This document shows, one piece after another, positions 1 to 12,600 of a DNA stretch of 64,000 nucleotides. The stretch is from Streptomyces sp. NBC_01116. Lineage in GTDB: Bacteria; Actinomycetota; Actinomycetes; Streptomycetales; Streptomycetaceae. Position numbers and translations under genes: made by a program. The notes below the pieces were generated by a model. The model saw only the letters and a list, made by a program, of their open reading frames with translations, ran no database searches and had not been told where the DNA came from. The stretch is taken from assembly GCF_041435495.1 (NCBI RefSeq), contig NZ_CP108644.1, positions 3,395,501-3,459,500 of the forward strand. Direction: 5' to 3'. Position 1 is the stretch's first letter. Each line of letters starts with the position of its first letter.

Positions 1-1
1 G

Positions 2-661
2 CCCGGCGCGGAGGGCGCGGCGCTCCAGATCCTCGGCGAGGACTCCGTGGTGGAGAAGGCGCTCGGCGCGCGCTTCCGCCACTTCAACCAGGAGACCAGC
101 TCCCTGATGGTCCACGACATCGTGAGGATGGGAGAGAGCGGCACCCTGAGCGCGATCTCCACCACGAACGTGCTGCGGGCCAGCCGGGCGGGGGCCGACC
201 GGGCGATCTTCGTGCTCAGTTTCGACGACGAGGCGGCCGAACCGGTCGACATCAGGGTCAGCTGCGGACGCCTCGCCGAGGCCACCTACCTGAAGGGGCT
301 CAAGTCCCTGGTGCTGGAGATCCACTTCGGCCGGGAGCTGGCCAAACTGGACACGACGGTGGTGAGTTACGCGGTCGAGGTGAGCCCGTCCGAGATGCCT
401 GCCACCCACTACGAGCGCTGGTCGCGGACCAATCTCCACGAATACCTCCAGCAGGTCTTCTTCCATCCCGGCGCCCTGCCGTCGGACTGCCACCGCTACG
501 TCCGGGAGAAGGTCGGCGACCCGCCCCGCGCCCGGCGGCGCATCCCGTTGAGCGATGCGCACGACGTCCACGTGCTCACCTCCCGGTGCAAGCCCGGCGT
601 CCACGGGGTGGCGTGGGACTACGGGACGGGAACAGGTGGAACGGGAGACCGCCCAGGATGA
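2..661 (+). CDS. Unrecognised protein, C-terminal part (cut by left edge)
   Basis: The frame is open from base 2 and ends at the TGA at 659-661, so the true start lies outside the window; an internal GTG at 47 is available but nothing favours it. About 219 residues are visible: a mixed alpha/beta region, then a basic, Arg/Pro-rich tail. No signal peptide, membrane segment or catalytic motif is apparent and I do not recognise the family. The protease gene downstream is convergent, with 56 bp between the two stops. It is probably a real gene because the coding pattern runs unbroken from the window edge; its function is unknown. Confidence 0.55.
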   Translation, partial: PGAEGAALQILGEDSVVEKALGARFRHFNQETSSLMVHDIVRMGESGTLSAISTTNVLRASRAGADRAIFVLSFDDEAAEPVDIRVSCGRLAEATYLKGLKSLVLEIHFGRELAKLDTTVVSYAVEVSPSEMPATHYERWSRTNLHEYLQQVFFHPGALPSDCHRYVREKVGDPPRARRRIPLSDAHDVHVLTSRCKPGVHGVAWDYGTGTGGTGDRPG

Positions 662-717
662 GTGGACGGCCTCCCGCGTGGGGGGTGGCCTTCGGCCGGT
701 CCGGATCCGTCGTCCGG

Positions 718-1938
718 CTACTTGGTGTTGAGCGTCAGCCCGTAGTACGCGAGGGCGTCGTCGAGCGGCTGGAAGTAGGAGGAGCCGGGCGAGTTGACCT
801 GGCCGTTGCAGCGCTGGTTGCTGGGACCGCCGGACGTCATGCCCTGGGCCTGGTCACCGGAGATGTACGCGCCTCCGCTGTCCCCTCCCTGGGTGCAGAC
901 GCTGGAGCTCGCCAGGCCGGTCACGACGGTGTCCGGGCCGCCGTTCTGGTCGGTGTAGGTGACGCTGACGTTGTACGAGCCGACCTTGCCGCAGGTCCAG
1001 TTGGTGGTCTGGCCGGACTTGCAGAGCGCCGCGCCGGACGGGGCCCGCTTGCTGCCCCTGACCGGGACGGTGCCGGCCCTGCCGTACGTGGTGACGTCGA
1101 GGCCGATCGAGTGGCCCGCGTCGACGGAGGCGATGCCCATGTCGACGCTGCGGGTGCCCAGCGCGAACCGGGTGTGGGTGCCCTTGGCGAACCGGGTGCC
1201 GTTGTAGGCCAGCGCGGGCAGGTCCTCGATGCAGTGCCCGGCGGTCACGAGCACCTGCTTGCCGCCGCGGTCCTTGGCGCCGTAACCGACGGAGCAGAGA
1301 TAGCCGTTGAAGGTCATCCGGCTGCCGGGCGGGACGACGGCCTGGGTCTCCAGCTTCTCCTGGCCCTTCACGACGCGTACGGCGTCGCCGTTGCTCCTCG
1401 CCGCCTTGAGGAAGCTGCGGGTCGCGGCGTCGGAGTCGCCGTTGACCTCGACGGTCACGGTGTCCGACGCGAGGTCGACCGACCACGCGGACACCCCGGC
1501 CGGGGCGCTCCCGAGCGCCTCGGCGTCGAGCCGCGCCTTGATCCGGTCCAGCTCGCTCTCGCCGCGCTCGGGGACGCGGACCTTGAGCCCCGCCGCCCGG
1601 ACGTCCTTCGCCGCTTCGGCGTCGGCGGCGTTGACGACCAGCGAACCGTCCTCGGCGAAGAAGGCCCCGAGCGTGTCGACCCGGTCCTTCCGCAGCTCCG
1701 CGAACCGGTCCTGCTGGTCGGCCTCGCGGTCCAGCCGCCGCACCGCGGCCTTCTCGCTGACGCCCAGGGTGGTGGCGAGCGCCTTCACCATCTCCGGCTG
1801 GTACACCGGAGCCGAGGGGGCCGAGGGCTCCGACGTCGTACCGGCATAGGCTCCCGTGGCGACTCCGGCCGACAGGAGGACGCCGATCGAGGCGGCCACG
1901 ACGGATCTGCGCGCGTTCTTCTTCCTGCTGTGCTTCAC
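718..1938 (-). CDS. Secreted S1-family serine protease, streptogrisin/alpha-lytic type
   Basis: Predicted extracellular chymotrypsin-fold endopeptidase of 406 residues. I start at the GTG at 1938 because GGAAGGAAT sits about 8 nt upstream; it yields a Tat/Sec-like signal sequence with a KHSRKKNARR basic stretch followed by a hydrophobic core and AYAG cleavage region. A roughly 160-residue prodomain follows, as in alpha-lytic protease precursors. The mature part keeps the triad: His in TAGHC, Asp in RSVDMGIAS and Ser in GGDSGG. Paired cysteines around the His and near the C-terminus fit the usual disulfides. It ends at TAG 718. It lies just outside the cluster's MFS gene on the same strand and probably serves general proteolysis rather than biosynthesis. 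Confidence 0.93.
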   Translation of the reverse strand: MKHSRKKNARRSVVAASIGVLLSAGVATGAYAGTTSEPSAPSAPVYQPEMVKALATTLGVSEKAAVRRLDREADQQDRFAELRKDRVDTLGAFFAEDGSLVVNAADAEAAKDVRAAGLKVRVPERGESELDRIKARLDAEALGSAPAGVSAWSVDLASDTVTVEVNGDSDAATRSFLKAARSNGDAVRVVKGQEKLETQAVVPPGSRMTFNGYLCSVGYGAKDRGGKQVLVTAGHCIEDLPALAYNGTRFAKGTHTRFALGTRSVDMGIASVDAGHSIGLDVTTYGRAGTVPVRGSKRAPSGAALCKSGQTTNWTCGKVGSYNVSVTYTDQNGGPDTVVTGLASSSVCTQGGDSGGAYISGDQAQGMTSGGPSNQRCNGQVNSPGSSYFQPLDDALAYYGLTLNTK

Positions 1939-2121
1939 GCGATTCCTTCCGCTACGCAGGCAAGCGTCCAGACAATGGGGGGGGGTGGCCACACCGCGCC
2001 TGGGGAAGCGCGACGTGTTCCATGGACACTGCCCGGCGGCGATGACATGTTCCTGTCGCCGCGCCTCGAACTCTGGCGCAGCCGTAACTGCCGCGACAAG
2101 AAGTGGCGGTGGGGCTCTTTT

Positions 2122-2148
2122 CTACAGAACTGGCCGAGAACTGTAGAG
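2122..2148. promoter_or_regulatory. Inverted repeat between MFS and protease genes
   Basis: TTCTACAG near 2120-2127 and CTGTAGAGAA from 2141 form a short dyad (perfect CTACAG/CTGTAG arms, 13-nt spacer) in the 257-bp gap between the MFS stop (2196) and the protease start (1938), both leftward. It could be the terminator of the cluster operon or an operator for the protease gene. No U-tract decides this. Confidence 0.35.
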
Positions 2149-2195
2149 AAACCCGGCGGAGACGTGGTGGAACGGCGGCAGCGGCCGGTGAGGGT

Positions 2196-3638
2196 TCACC
2201 GCGCCGGAGAGCCGCCGGCACCCCGTCGCCTCCGGAGCGCCGGCGTCAGCGCGGCCGCTGCCACCGCTGCCAGGGCCGCCGTGGCGAAGGCCGTCCGGAA
2301 GCCGGCCGCGGACGGTACGAGCGACGCCGCCCCGGCGACCGACGCGGCGTCCCAGTCGCGGGACAGGATCTCGGTCATGACGGCACTGGACACCGTCATG
2401 CCGATGGAGCGCATGAGCGTGTTGAGGCCGTTGGCCGCCGCCGTCTGCTCGGGCCGGACGTCGGCCACGATCAGGGCCGGCATCGCGGCGAAGGCGAAGG
2501 CGAGTCCCGCCCCGACGACGACCGATACGGCGACCACCCCCCAGACCCCGCCCCACAGCGGGATTCCGGCCGCGTAGCCGAGCCCCATGACCGCGGCGCC
2601 GCAGCCCAGCGTGGACCGGGCCCCCCACCGCGCGCAGGCCCCCGCCGCCCGGGGCGAGAGCAGCATCATCACCACGCCCGCGGGCGCCAGGCAGAATCCG
2701 GCGCTCACCATGGAGAGTCCGGAGCCGTACCCCGTCGCGCGGGAGAGCTGGAGGATCTGAGGAAGGATCATCGACAGCGCGAACATGGAGAAGCCGACGA
2801 GCAGCGCGGCGACATGGGTGGCGAGCAGGGACGTCCCCACGGACGCGCGCAGATCGACCAGAGGCTCCGGGCGCCGGAGTTGGTGGTGCACCCACACCCA
2901 GCCGATCACCGCGGCACCGCCGAACGCGCCGAGCGTGTACGGACCGGTCCAGCCCCACTCGGTCCCCCGTGAGATCCCCAGCAGGAGCAGGGTCAGCACG
3001 ACGGTGAGACCGAACGCGCCCACGTGGTCGAACCTGCCGCCCGTCGCGCGGGGGGAGGCGGGCACGCACCAGCGGACCAGCAGGAGGTTGGCCACACTCG
3101 TCACGGTCGCCAGCCAGTAGACGGCGTGCCAGTCGACGTACTGCGCCATGAAGGCGGCCAGCGGAAACCCCAGGGCGCCGCCGAGCCCGACCGACGAACT
3201 CATCAGGGCCAGGGCGCGGCCCAGCCGCTCCGGGGCGACCTCGTCCCGCATGACGCTCAGGCCGAGCGGCAGGATGCCCGCCCCGGTGCCCTGGAGGGCC
3301 CGGCCGACGACGAGCACGAGGACCGAGTCGGCCAGGGCGCACAGCAGCGAGCCGGCGACCATCAGGGACAGGCACCACAGCATGACCCTCCGCTTGCCGT
3401 ACATGTCCCCCAGCCGCCCGCTGATCGGCGTACAGACAGCGGCGGCGAGCAGGGTCGCGGTGACGGCCCAGGAGGCGTTCGACGGCGAGGTGTGGAGGAC
3501 CTCGGAGAGCCGGGGGAGCATCGGCACGGGCAGGGTGTTCATGAGGGAGACCGAGGTGCCGCACGACGCGAGGGCCGGGACGAGGGCGCGCCCGCGGACA
3601 CCCGGTGACCCGGGGCGCGGCCCTGTGGTCACCGTCAT
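2196..3638 (-). CDS. MFS drug exporter, DHA2-like
   Basis: Predicted 480-residue proton-driven exporter with about 14 hydrophobic segments, the size usual for the DHA2 (14-TM) branch. The loop after TM2 has the MFS motif GRLGDMYGKRRV, and motif C-like Gly/Pro repeats appear in the middle (GLGGALGFPLAAF). The start is the ATG at 3638, which overlaps the synthetase stop (TGA 3637-3635) as ATGA, so the two genes are probably translationally coupled. Last gene of the leftward unit; the natural inference is export of, or self-resistance to, the product of the upstream synthetase. Substrate cannot be read from sequence. Confidence 0.9.
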   Translation of the reverse strand: MTVTTGPRPGSPGVRGRALVPALASCGTSVSLMNTLPVPMLPRLSEVLHTSPSNASWAVTATLLAAAVCTPISGRLGDMYGKRRVMLWCLSLMVAGSLLCALADSVLVLVVGRALQGTGAGILPLGLSVMRDEVAPERLGRALALMSSSVGLGGALGFPLAAFMAQYVDWHAVYWLATVTSVANLLLVRWCVPASPRATGGRFDHVGAFGLTVVLTLLLLGISRGTEWGWTGPYTLGAFGGAAVIGWVWVHHQLRRPEPLVDLRASVGTSLLATHVAALLVGFSMFALSMILPQILQLSRATGYGSGLSMVSAGFCLAPAGVVMMLLSPRAAGACARWGARSTLGCGAAVMGLGYAAGIPLWGGVWGVVAVSVVVGAGLAFAFAAMPALIVADVRPEQTAAANGLNTLMRSIGMTVSSAVMTEILSRDWDAASVAGAASLVPSAAGFRTAFATAALAAVAAAALTPALRRRRGAGGSPAR

Positions 3639-6600
3639 CGGCTCCCGGGGCCCTTCGTGAGCCGGGACAGCCCGCGCGCCATCGCCCGCAGGGTCGGTTC
3701 CCGTACGAAGTCGGCCATCGGGTACTGGACGCCGAACGCGTCGCGGACCCGCGTGAGAACCCGCACGGCCCGCAGCGAGTTGCCGCCGAGGTCGAAGAAG
3801 GACCGGTCGCCGGGCAGGGACGCGACGCCCAGTTCGTCGCACCACAGGTCGTGCAGCACCTGCTCGGTCCCGTCGGGCGCGTCGGCACCGGGGACGGGCG
3901 GCGCGGGTTCCGGCAGCCGGTCGACGGCCATCTTGCCGCTCGGCCCCACCGGCAGCCTGGGCACCCGCACCCACCGCTCCGGTACGAGGTAGTCCGGCAG
4001 CACCGCTCTGAGCGCGGCGCGCAGGGGGTCGGCCCAGTCGGTCCCTCCGGCCGGTTCACCGGTGAGGACCACATGGGCCACCAGGGTGTTCTCCCCCCTC
4101 TCGTCGGTCCGCACCGTCACGGCGGCGTCCCGCACGCCGTCCAGGCGGCACAGCGCGGCCCGGGCCTCGCCGGGCTCCACCCGGTGGCCGCGCACCTTCA
4201 CCTGGTCGTCGAGCCGCCCGACGAACTCCAGCACCCCGTCGCCGCGTCGGCGCACGAGGTCCCCGGTCCGGAACAGCCGCTCGCCCGGCAGCAGCGGGTG
4301 GGTGACGAACCGCTCGGCCGTGAGCGCCGGGTCGCCGAGATATCCCGCGGCGGGCGCCTCGCCCCCGATGTGGAGCTCACCGACGGCTCCCACCGGAAGG
4401 TGGCCCCCCGCCGCGTCGAGCACATGGGTCGTGACCCCGGATATGGGCCGCCCGATCGGCACGGGCTCCCCGTCCCGCTCCGTCACCTCGTGCGACGTGA
4501 CGATGACCGACGCCTCGGTCGGACCGTACTGGTTGAAGAGCCGCAGCCCCGGGTGGGCGTCCAGGAAGGCGCGCAGCCCGGGCGTGACCTGGAGGGGCTC
4601 ACCGGCCGCGCACACCTCCTTCAGGGAGGGCACGCGCAGCCCGTACCCGGTCACGTACTTCAGAGGCGTGGAGGGGAGGTGGAGCCGTTCGACCCGGTGC
4701 CGGTCGAGGAGCTTCTCCAGGACGGCGGGGTCCTGTCGCGCCTCGTCCGGCACGGTGACGAGCGCGGCGCCGGAGGCCAGCGTCGTGAAGATCTCCTGGA
4801 CGCTGACGTCGAACCCCGCCGACGTCCACTGCGCGGTACGCAACGGCTCGTTCTCGCGCAGGTGCCAGCGCACCAGGTTGACCGGCCCGCGGTGCGGAAC
4901 CCGCACGGCCTTGGGACGGCCGGTCGAGCCCGAGGTGTAGATGAGGTAGGCGATGTCGTCCTGGGCGCCGGGCCACCCGGCGGGGCCGGCGGCGTCGGTG
5001 GCGTCGGTGGACTTGGTGGCATCGGTGGGATTCGTGGAAGCGCTCGCGGGGGTCCCGTCGAGGGTGAGCGCGGCGTCGTCGGCGTGCAGGTGCTCCGTCA
5101 GGCCCTCCAGCCCCGGATGCGCCTCGCGGAAGTCGGCGTCGCTGACGACCAGCACGGCCTCGCTGTCGGCGACGAAGTGCTCCAGCCGGGCCGTCGGCAC
5201 GGCCAGGTCCAGAGGGAGGTAGGCCGCTCCCGCCCTGAGCACGGACAGCAGGGCGACGACGAGACCCGCTCCGCGCGCCATCCCGACGGCGACGATGTCG
5301 CCCCGGCCGACCCCCCGGCCGGCGAGCACGCGCGCCAGCCTGTCGGCGGCGGCGTCCAGCTCCGCGTACGTGAGGACCGCGTCGCCGTCGATGACCGCGG
5401 GCTCGTGCGGTGTGGCGCGTGCCTGGTCCCGGACGAGTCCGTGCAGCGTGGCCGGCGCCTCCGCGGCCGCCGCGCCCTGCCAGCCGGCGAGCAGATCCCG
5501 GTCCGCCTCGGTGAGGGCCGTCAGGCCGGCCGGCCGGACACCGGGATCCGCGCAGCCGCGCTCCAGGGCCCGCGCGACGTAGTCGAGCATCCGCCGCACG
5601 GTGGCCTCCTCGTAGAGGTCCGCGCGGTACTCCACGGTGCAGCGCAGCCCGTCGTCGTGCCGGGCGAGGTACAGGGTCAGGTCGAACGGCGCCCGGTCGC
5701 TGGGCACGTCGAGGATCTCGGCCCGGACCGCCGGCTCCGCGAACTCCGTGCCCGAGTGCTTCTCGTACTCCACCATCACCTGGAACAGCGGGTTCGCCCC
5801 GGCCACCCGGGGCGGGTTGAGCGCGGTCACCAGGTCGTCGAACGAGACGTCCTGGTGCTCGTACGCACGGGTGCTGCGCTCCCGCACCCTGCGGACCAGA
5901 CCGCCGAAGCCCGGCTCGCCGGAGAGATCGACCCGCAGCACCACGGTGTCCACGAAGAGACCGACCGCGTCCTCCGTCCCCGCGGGCCGGTTGGTCACCG
6001 CCGTCCCGAGCAGCACGTCCTCCTGCCCGCTCATCCTGCCCAGGACCGCGCCCACGGCCGCCACGAGCACCATGAACGGCGTGGCTCCCTGATCGCGGGC
6101 GAACGCCGAGAGCCGGTCGGCCAGGTCCCGGCCGAACTCGTGGACGAGATGGGCGCCCCGACCCGCCGCCTGCGCGGAGCGCGGGCGGTCGGTGGGCAGT
6201 TCGAGCGGAGGCGCGCCGCGCAGCTCCTCCACCCAGAAGGCGAGCCCGTCCTCCCGGCCGTCGGCCCCCGGCGACCGCACGCCGCCGACCGGCACCGGAG
6301 GAAGACCGGTGGGCAGTCCGGGCCAGGCCCGGTAGCAGGCGCCCAGGTCCCGGACGAACACCCGCGTCGAGAACGAGTCGAAGACGATGTGGTGCGCGTG
6401 GAGGTACAGCAGGTGCTGTTCGTCGGAGAGCCGGATCAGGCGCGCGAGCAGGAGCGGGCCGTGGGCCAGGTCGAACACGGTGTGCCGTTCCGCCCGCACC
6501 GCCTCGGCGAGCGCCTCCTCCACCGGGACGCCCTCCCGGTCGATGACCGGACAGGGCACCGGGGCGGCGGGCCGGTCGAAGCGGCGTACCTCGCCGTCGC

Positions 6601-9600
6601 TCTCGCGGAAGACGGCCCGCAGTTGCGGATGGCGGGCGACGACCCGGTCGAGGGAGTCCCGCAGCGCACCGTGGTTCAGGCGCCCGGTCAGGAGTATGCC
6701 CTTCGGCTCGTGGTAGTCGTTGCTCCCCGGGTACATCTGTTCCAGCAGCCACAGGCGGCGCTGCGCCGCGGGGACCGGCACGCCCGCGGCGCGTACGGCC
6801 CCGGAAGCGGTGGCGGGTCGAGGAGCAGAGGAAGGGACAGGGACGGCGGGCCGGACGGCCGGCGTCACCGTGGAGGGCACGGCGGGGGTTCCGGCGCCCC
6901 CGGCAGCCTGCCGCTCGTTCAGCTCGCGGATCAGCGGCAGGCCCGCCGCCATCAGCTCCGGCGCCATGCCGAAGTCGACGAAGCACGCGATCTCGTCGGC
7001 CCCCGCGTCGCGCACGGCCTCCACGATCGGCGCGCTGCTCCCGACCGTGCCGATCAACGCCCGGCTCTCGCAGTAGCGTTCGTACGCGCGCCGCAGCAGG
7101 AAGTCGACGTCCTCCGGCGCCGTACGTTCCAGATCGGCGTCCAGCCCGAGGCTGTTGGCCATCCGGTCGAACAGCGACAGCGACGACCGCAGATAGGAGA
7201 CGAAGGGAGCGGCGGCCTCCTCGCGCGCCTCGGCGAGGTCCTCTCCCAGGTAGGTGTGCAGCAGCACCACCACCCGGCCGCCGGCGGGATCAAGGCCGCC
7301 TTCCTCCCGCGTGCGCCGGTAGAGGGCGATGTTGCCCGCCAGCTCCGCCACGCTCTGGGACATCAGGTTGGTGACGATGCCCAGGCCCTGGAGCGCGGCG
7401 CGACGGTAGCTCTCGGGGTTGTCGACCACCGCGGCGAACAGGGGGATGTCGTCCTGCACCGGACGCGGGTACAGCGTGACCTCGGTGGGCTCGCCCGTTC
7501 CCGAGACCGCGGACAGCCGGCCGCCGGACCAGAGGGTACGGACGTCCTCCAGCTGCTCGTACATCAGCTCCCGGTGGCGGCCGAAGTTGCCCGGCGCCAG
7601 GACGAAGTCCCGCGCGTGCCACCCGGAGGCGACGCACACGCCCGCACGGCCGTCGGAGAGGTTGTCCACCATGGCCCACTCCTCCGCGACCCGGATGGGG
7701 TGGTGCAGGGGGAGGACCACCGACCCCGCGTGCAGCCGGACGCGTGAGGTGCGCGTGGCGAGCGCCGCCGCGAGGACCGAGGGGTTGGGGAAGAGGCCGC
7801 CGAAGGAGTGGAAGTGCCGCTCGGGCAGCCACACGGTGTGGAAACCGTTGCGGTCGGCGAACTCCGCCGCGTTCAGGAGGTTCTCGTAGCCGCCCGCGCC
7901 CTGGTGGTGCGGGTAGTCGCCGAAGAAGTAGAGGCTGAAGTCGAGGGCCGCCCTCGGGGCCCCGGCACGGGCCGCCGGCCGCCGGGGCGGGGCCGCGGGA
8001 GCTTTCCCGGGCGCCGGAACCCCGGGCGCGGGGACCCTGACCGCCGGGACCCCGGCCGTCGGGACCCCGGCCGCTGCGGCCGTCGGTGCTACGGCCGTCG
8101 GTGCTACGGCCATCGGCGCTACGGCCGTCGGCGCTGCGGCCTTCTTCGCCAGGGCCGCCGGTCGGGCCGGCGCGGCGGGAGGGACGGGCAGGGTCGTGGG
8201 CAGCACGTCCAGTTGGCGCTCCAGGAGGCCGGTGACCTGCCGGACCATGTTGTCGACCACCTCCAACTGCGTACGGAGGAGGGAGCCGACGCCATCCGTG
8301 CCGGCCGCCGCCGACAGCTCCGGCACGGCCGGGCCGCCCTGGAGCACCTGTTCCGGGACCGGCGGATCCTGAACCAGCGGTTCCTGGACCGCCGGTATCC
8401 GGACCGCAGGTTCCTGGACCGCGGGTATCCGGACCAGCGGTTCCTGGACGGCGGGTATCCGGACCTCAGGTTCCCGAGCCTCGGATCGCGGGCCGCCGTC
8501 CCGTACCGCCCCGGCGTCGGAGCGCGAGGAGGCCACGGCCTGTGCCAGCGCGCGGGGGGTCGTCCAGGTGTCGAACAACTCCCTTACCGGCACGCGCAGT
8601 CCGTGCTCGCGTTCCACGTCGCGCGCCAGAGCGACCAGCGTCAGCGAGTCCCCGCCCAGCGCGATGAACTCGGTGTCGGCCGCCACGTCGTCCGGGCTCA
8701 GTCCGAGGTGTCGCGCCGCCAGGGTGGTCACGGAGGTGAGGAACTCGTCGGGCATGTCGGTGTCCCTTTGCTGTTCGAGACGTTCGCGCGGCGCCCGGGG
8801 CAGGTCGGTGTCCCGGAAGTCACGGCGCTGGAAGGGGGTCGTGGGCAGCGGCACACGGCGCACGGAGGTCCGGCTGACGCCGAGGTCCACCGGATGGCCC
8901 TGGCAGTACAGTTCACCGGCCGCCAGGAGCGCCGAGCGCACCGGGTCGCCGGAGCGGTCCACGGTGGGAATCCACCGCAGGTGGGGCAGGGTCCTCCGGC
9001 CGAGGACCGTCAGCTCGTCGCGCGGACCGACCTCGACGACGGTCGGCGCGCCCGTGCCGGACAGCGACCGGAGCTGGAGGTCGAACCGTGCGGTTCGGCG
9101 GGCCTGGTCCACCAGGTGCCGGGGGGTGATCGTCGAACCGGCCGGATGGACGGTGCCGTCGGTACCGTCGATCAGGGCGACCTCCAGGCGGCCGAGCGCA
9201 CACGCCCGGACGGACCGGGCGTACGGGTCGAGGACCGGGTCGATGAGCGCCGAGTGGAAGGCGCGGTCCACGGCCAGCCGGCGCGCGGGGACGTCCTCGC
9301 TCCGCAGCAGCCGCTCCGCGTGCGCGACCGCGTCCGGGGTTCCGCTCAGCACCACGGAGTCGGCTCCGTTGCGGGCGCCGATGTCGAGCCCACAGGTTCG
9401 GGCGACGCGCCGCGCCTCGGCCTCACCGAGCCGCGCGGCCAGCATCGCGCCCTCCGCCGTGCCCTCCGCCATCAGCCGTCCCCGCGCGGCGGTCAGCCGG
9501 ACCCCGTCGTCGAGGGAGAGGCCGCCCGCGGCGTGCAGTGCCGCGATCTCGCCGAGGCTGTGGCCCAGCACGTGTCCCGGTACGACGCCGAGCGCCCGCC

Positions 9601-12600
9601 AGTACGCGGTGAGCGCCGCCTGAAGGGCGAACAGGGCGGGTTGGGCGAGCCGGGCGGGCAGCGGGGTGCCCGCGGCCCCCCGGAGCAGTGCCTCCAGCAG
9701 CCCGGGGCCGTGCTCGTCGGCGTGGACCCGGTCGCAGAGGTCCAGGACGTCCCGCACCTCGGGAATCGCCTCGTAGAGCTCCCTGGCCATGCCGTACGCG
9801 GCGGTCCCCTGCCCGGAGTACGCCAGCACGACACCCGTGCCGGCCGGCGGGCCCGGTCGTCCCGTCCGGTGGAGCGGACCCCGCTCACGCGGCGGCCCCG
9901 CGGCCAGCCCGTCGAGTGCCTCCAGCAACTGGGTGCCGGACGCCACGACGGCCACGGCCCGGACGGACCGCGCCGGCCGGGCCGCGAGACTCGCCGCGAC
10001 GGCCGCGGCTCCGGTGCCCGGACGGGCCCGCAGCCAGTCGCCGACCTCGGCGGCGAGCCGGCACAGCGCCTGCTCGGTCGGGGCGGTCAGCGGCACGACG
10101 ACGGGGCGGCTCCCGCGGTCGGCGCTCCGGCCGGACGCCGCCGCCGCGGGTGCGGACTCCACGACGACGAACGCGTTGGTCCCGCCGACGCCCAGGGCGT
10201 TCACGCCGGCCCGCAGCGGTGCGCCGGGGCGGGCCGGGGGCAGCGGCTCGTACGCGGTGGCCAGGCGGAGCGGGCTGCCGGAGAGGCCGAGCGCCGGGTT
10301 CGGGGTGCGGAGGTTCCCCGAGGGGACGACCACCTCGTGCCGGAGCATCAGCAGCACCTTGATCAGCCCCGCCATGCCCGCGCAGGTGTCGAGGTGCCCG
10401 ATGTCCCCCTTGACCGAGCCCACGGCGCAGTGGCCGGTCCTGGTCGAGGTGGCGGCCAGTGCCCGGGAGAGCGCCGCGAACTCGACGGGGTCGCCGACCG
10501 GGGTGCCGGTGCCGTGCGCCTCGATGTATCCGAGGTCGTCGCCGGTGATCCCGGCCCGCCGCAGCGCCGTGCGTACGACGTCGACCTGGCCGTCGACGCT
10601 GGGCGCGGTGAAGCCGATCTTCCGGGTGCCGTCGTTGTTCACGGCCGTACCGGTGATCAGGCCCAGGACGGGGTCGCCGTCGGCCAGTGCCGCCGACAGG
10701 GGCTTGAGCAGGACGGCGGCGACGCCGTTGCCGCCCACGGTGCCGTCCGCGTCGGCGTCGAAGGGGCTGCAGACGCCGGTCGGCGACAGCACCGCGTCCG
10801 GGTGGGACACGTACCCCGACTCCTGCGGCAGGTGGACGGCCGCCGCTCCGGCGAGGGCCATGTCCGCGTCGCCGCTGCGCAGCGCCTGCACGGCGAGGTG
10901 CACGGCGACCAGCGAGGTGGAACAGGCCGTCTGCACCGACAGGGCGGGGCCGGTGAGGCCCAGCCGGTAGGCCGCGCGCGTCGCCAGGAAGTCCGGCGTA
11001 CCGCCGATCGCGGCCCGCATCGACGTGGTGAGGTCCCGTTCCGCGGGAGGCTCGTGCCCGCTCTGGTAGTCGACCAGGTTCATTCCGGAGCCGGCGTAGA
11101 CACCGATGCGGACGCCGTCACGCGGTTCGGCGTGACCGGCGGATTCCAGGGCCTCGTAGGCGCACTCCAGGAACAGCCGGTGGCCGGGGTGGGTGAGCGC
11201 GGCCTCCGACGGGCTCATGCCGAAGAACGGGGGGTCGAAGGCGTGGACACCGTCCAGGGCGCCCGCCACCGGCCGTCGCGCGGGATCGGTGACCGCCGCG
11301 CGGGAGAGTCCGGCGGCGCGTTGCTGGTCCGGGGTGAAGGTGGTCAGACGGTTGCGGCCGTGCCGCAGGTTGTCCCAGAAGCCGTCCGGGTCACTGGCGC
11401 CGGGGAAGCGCAGCGCCATGCCGATGACGGCGACCGGCTCCCCGGCGTCCGTCGCGGGCGGGGGCCGCCGGGTGCCGGGCGCCGACGATCCGGCGGGGTC
11501 AGGGGCCGGTGCTGCGGGGGCCGGTGCGGACGGGTCCGGGCCCAGGTGGGCCGCCAGGCGCGCGACGGTGTGATGCTCGAACAGGGCGGACATCGGCAGC
11601 TCACGGGCGAACTCCCGTTGCAGGAGCCGGCTCAGCCGTCCCAGCATCACCGAGGTGACACCCAGCTCGCGCAGCGGGACACGGTCGTGCGCGGCGTCCA
11701 GGGCGGCCCCGTCGTCGAGCACCTCGCGGACCGCCCGCCGTACCCGCTCGACCGTGCCGGGGCCGGCCGCCGCCTCCGCTCCGGCGGCGCTCCGGCGCTC
11801 CGGCTCCCCGCCGCGTGCGGGGAGCAGCGCGGCGAGGGCGGCCCGGCGTATCTTGCCGCTGGAGGTGCGCGGCAGCTCGGCGGCGGTGAGCCCGACGACG
11901 TGACGCGCGACCAGGCTCAGCCGTCGGGCGAGCTCGGCGCGGACCGCCGTGATCGCTTCCGGCGCCGGGGTCCCGCCGTCCGCGCCGGCCAGGAACACCG
12001 CCAGCGCCTCACTGCCCGACGCCGGGTCGGGGACGCCGCACACCGCGACGGCGGTGCCGGACACCCCGGGCACGGTGGCCACCACGGCCTCGATCGCGTG
12101 GCAGTAGTGGTTCTCGCCGTTGAGGACGACGATGTCCTTCCGGCGCCCGGTCATGACGACCCGGCCCCCGCTGACGTAGGCCAGGTCACCGCTGTCGAAC
12201 CAGGCCCCCGGCGCGGTCCCGCCGGGGAAGGCCAGGGAGTTGGCCTCGTCGTCGCCCAGGTAGCCGGGGGTGATCCGCACCGATCTCACCTGGAGCCGGC
12301 CCACGGTCTCCTCCGGCAGCACCTGCCCGCGGCCGTCCACGACGCGTACGTCGGCGCCCGGTGCCGGGCGTCCCACGCCGACCAGGTGCAGAGCCTCCGG
12401 CGCCGGGGCGTCCAGGTGCCGGACCCGCCCGTCCGGCCCGAGCGCCACGCGCTGGACGCTTCCGGGTTCCCCGTATCTGCCCCAGGTGATTCCGGTGCAG
12501 GTCTCGGACATGCCCCAGCCCGCCACGAAGCAGTCGCCGGGCACGCCGAAGGGCGCGGTGGCGGCCAGCAGAGCGTCCACCACCTCCGGCAGGATCTGTT

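Noticed and set aside
3605..7747. 1380-residue open frame on the plus strand across the synthetase
   Set aside because: Arg/Pro/Gly/His-rich shadow of the GC3-biased synthetase on the opposite strand; no domain motifs or ribosome site.
8379..8468. Regular 30-bp repeats considered as CRISPR-like
   Set aside because: No spacers, in frame inside a coding linker, no cas genes nearby.
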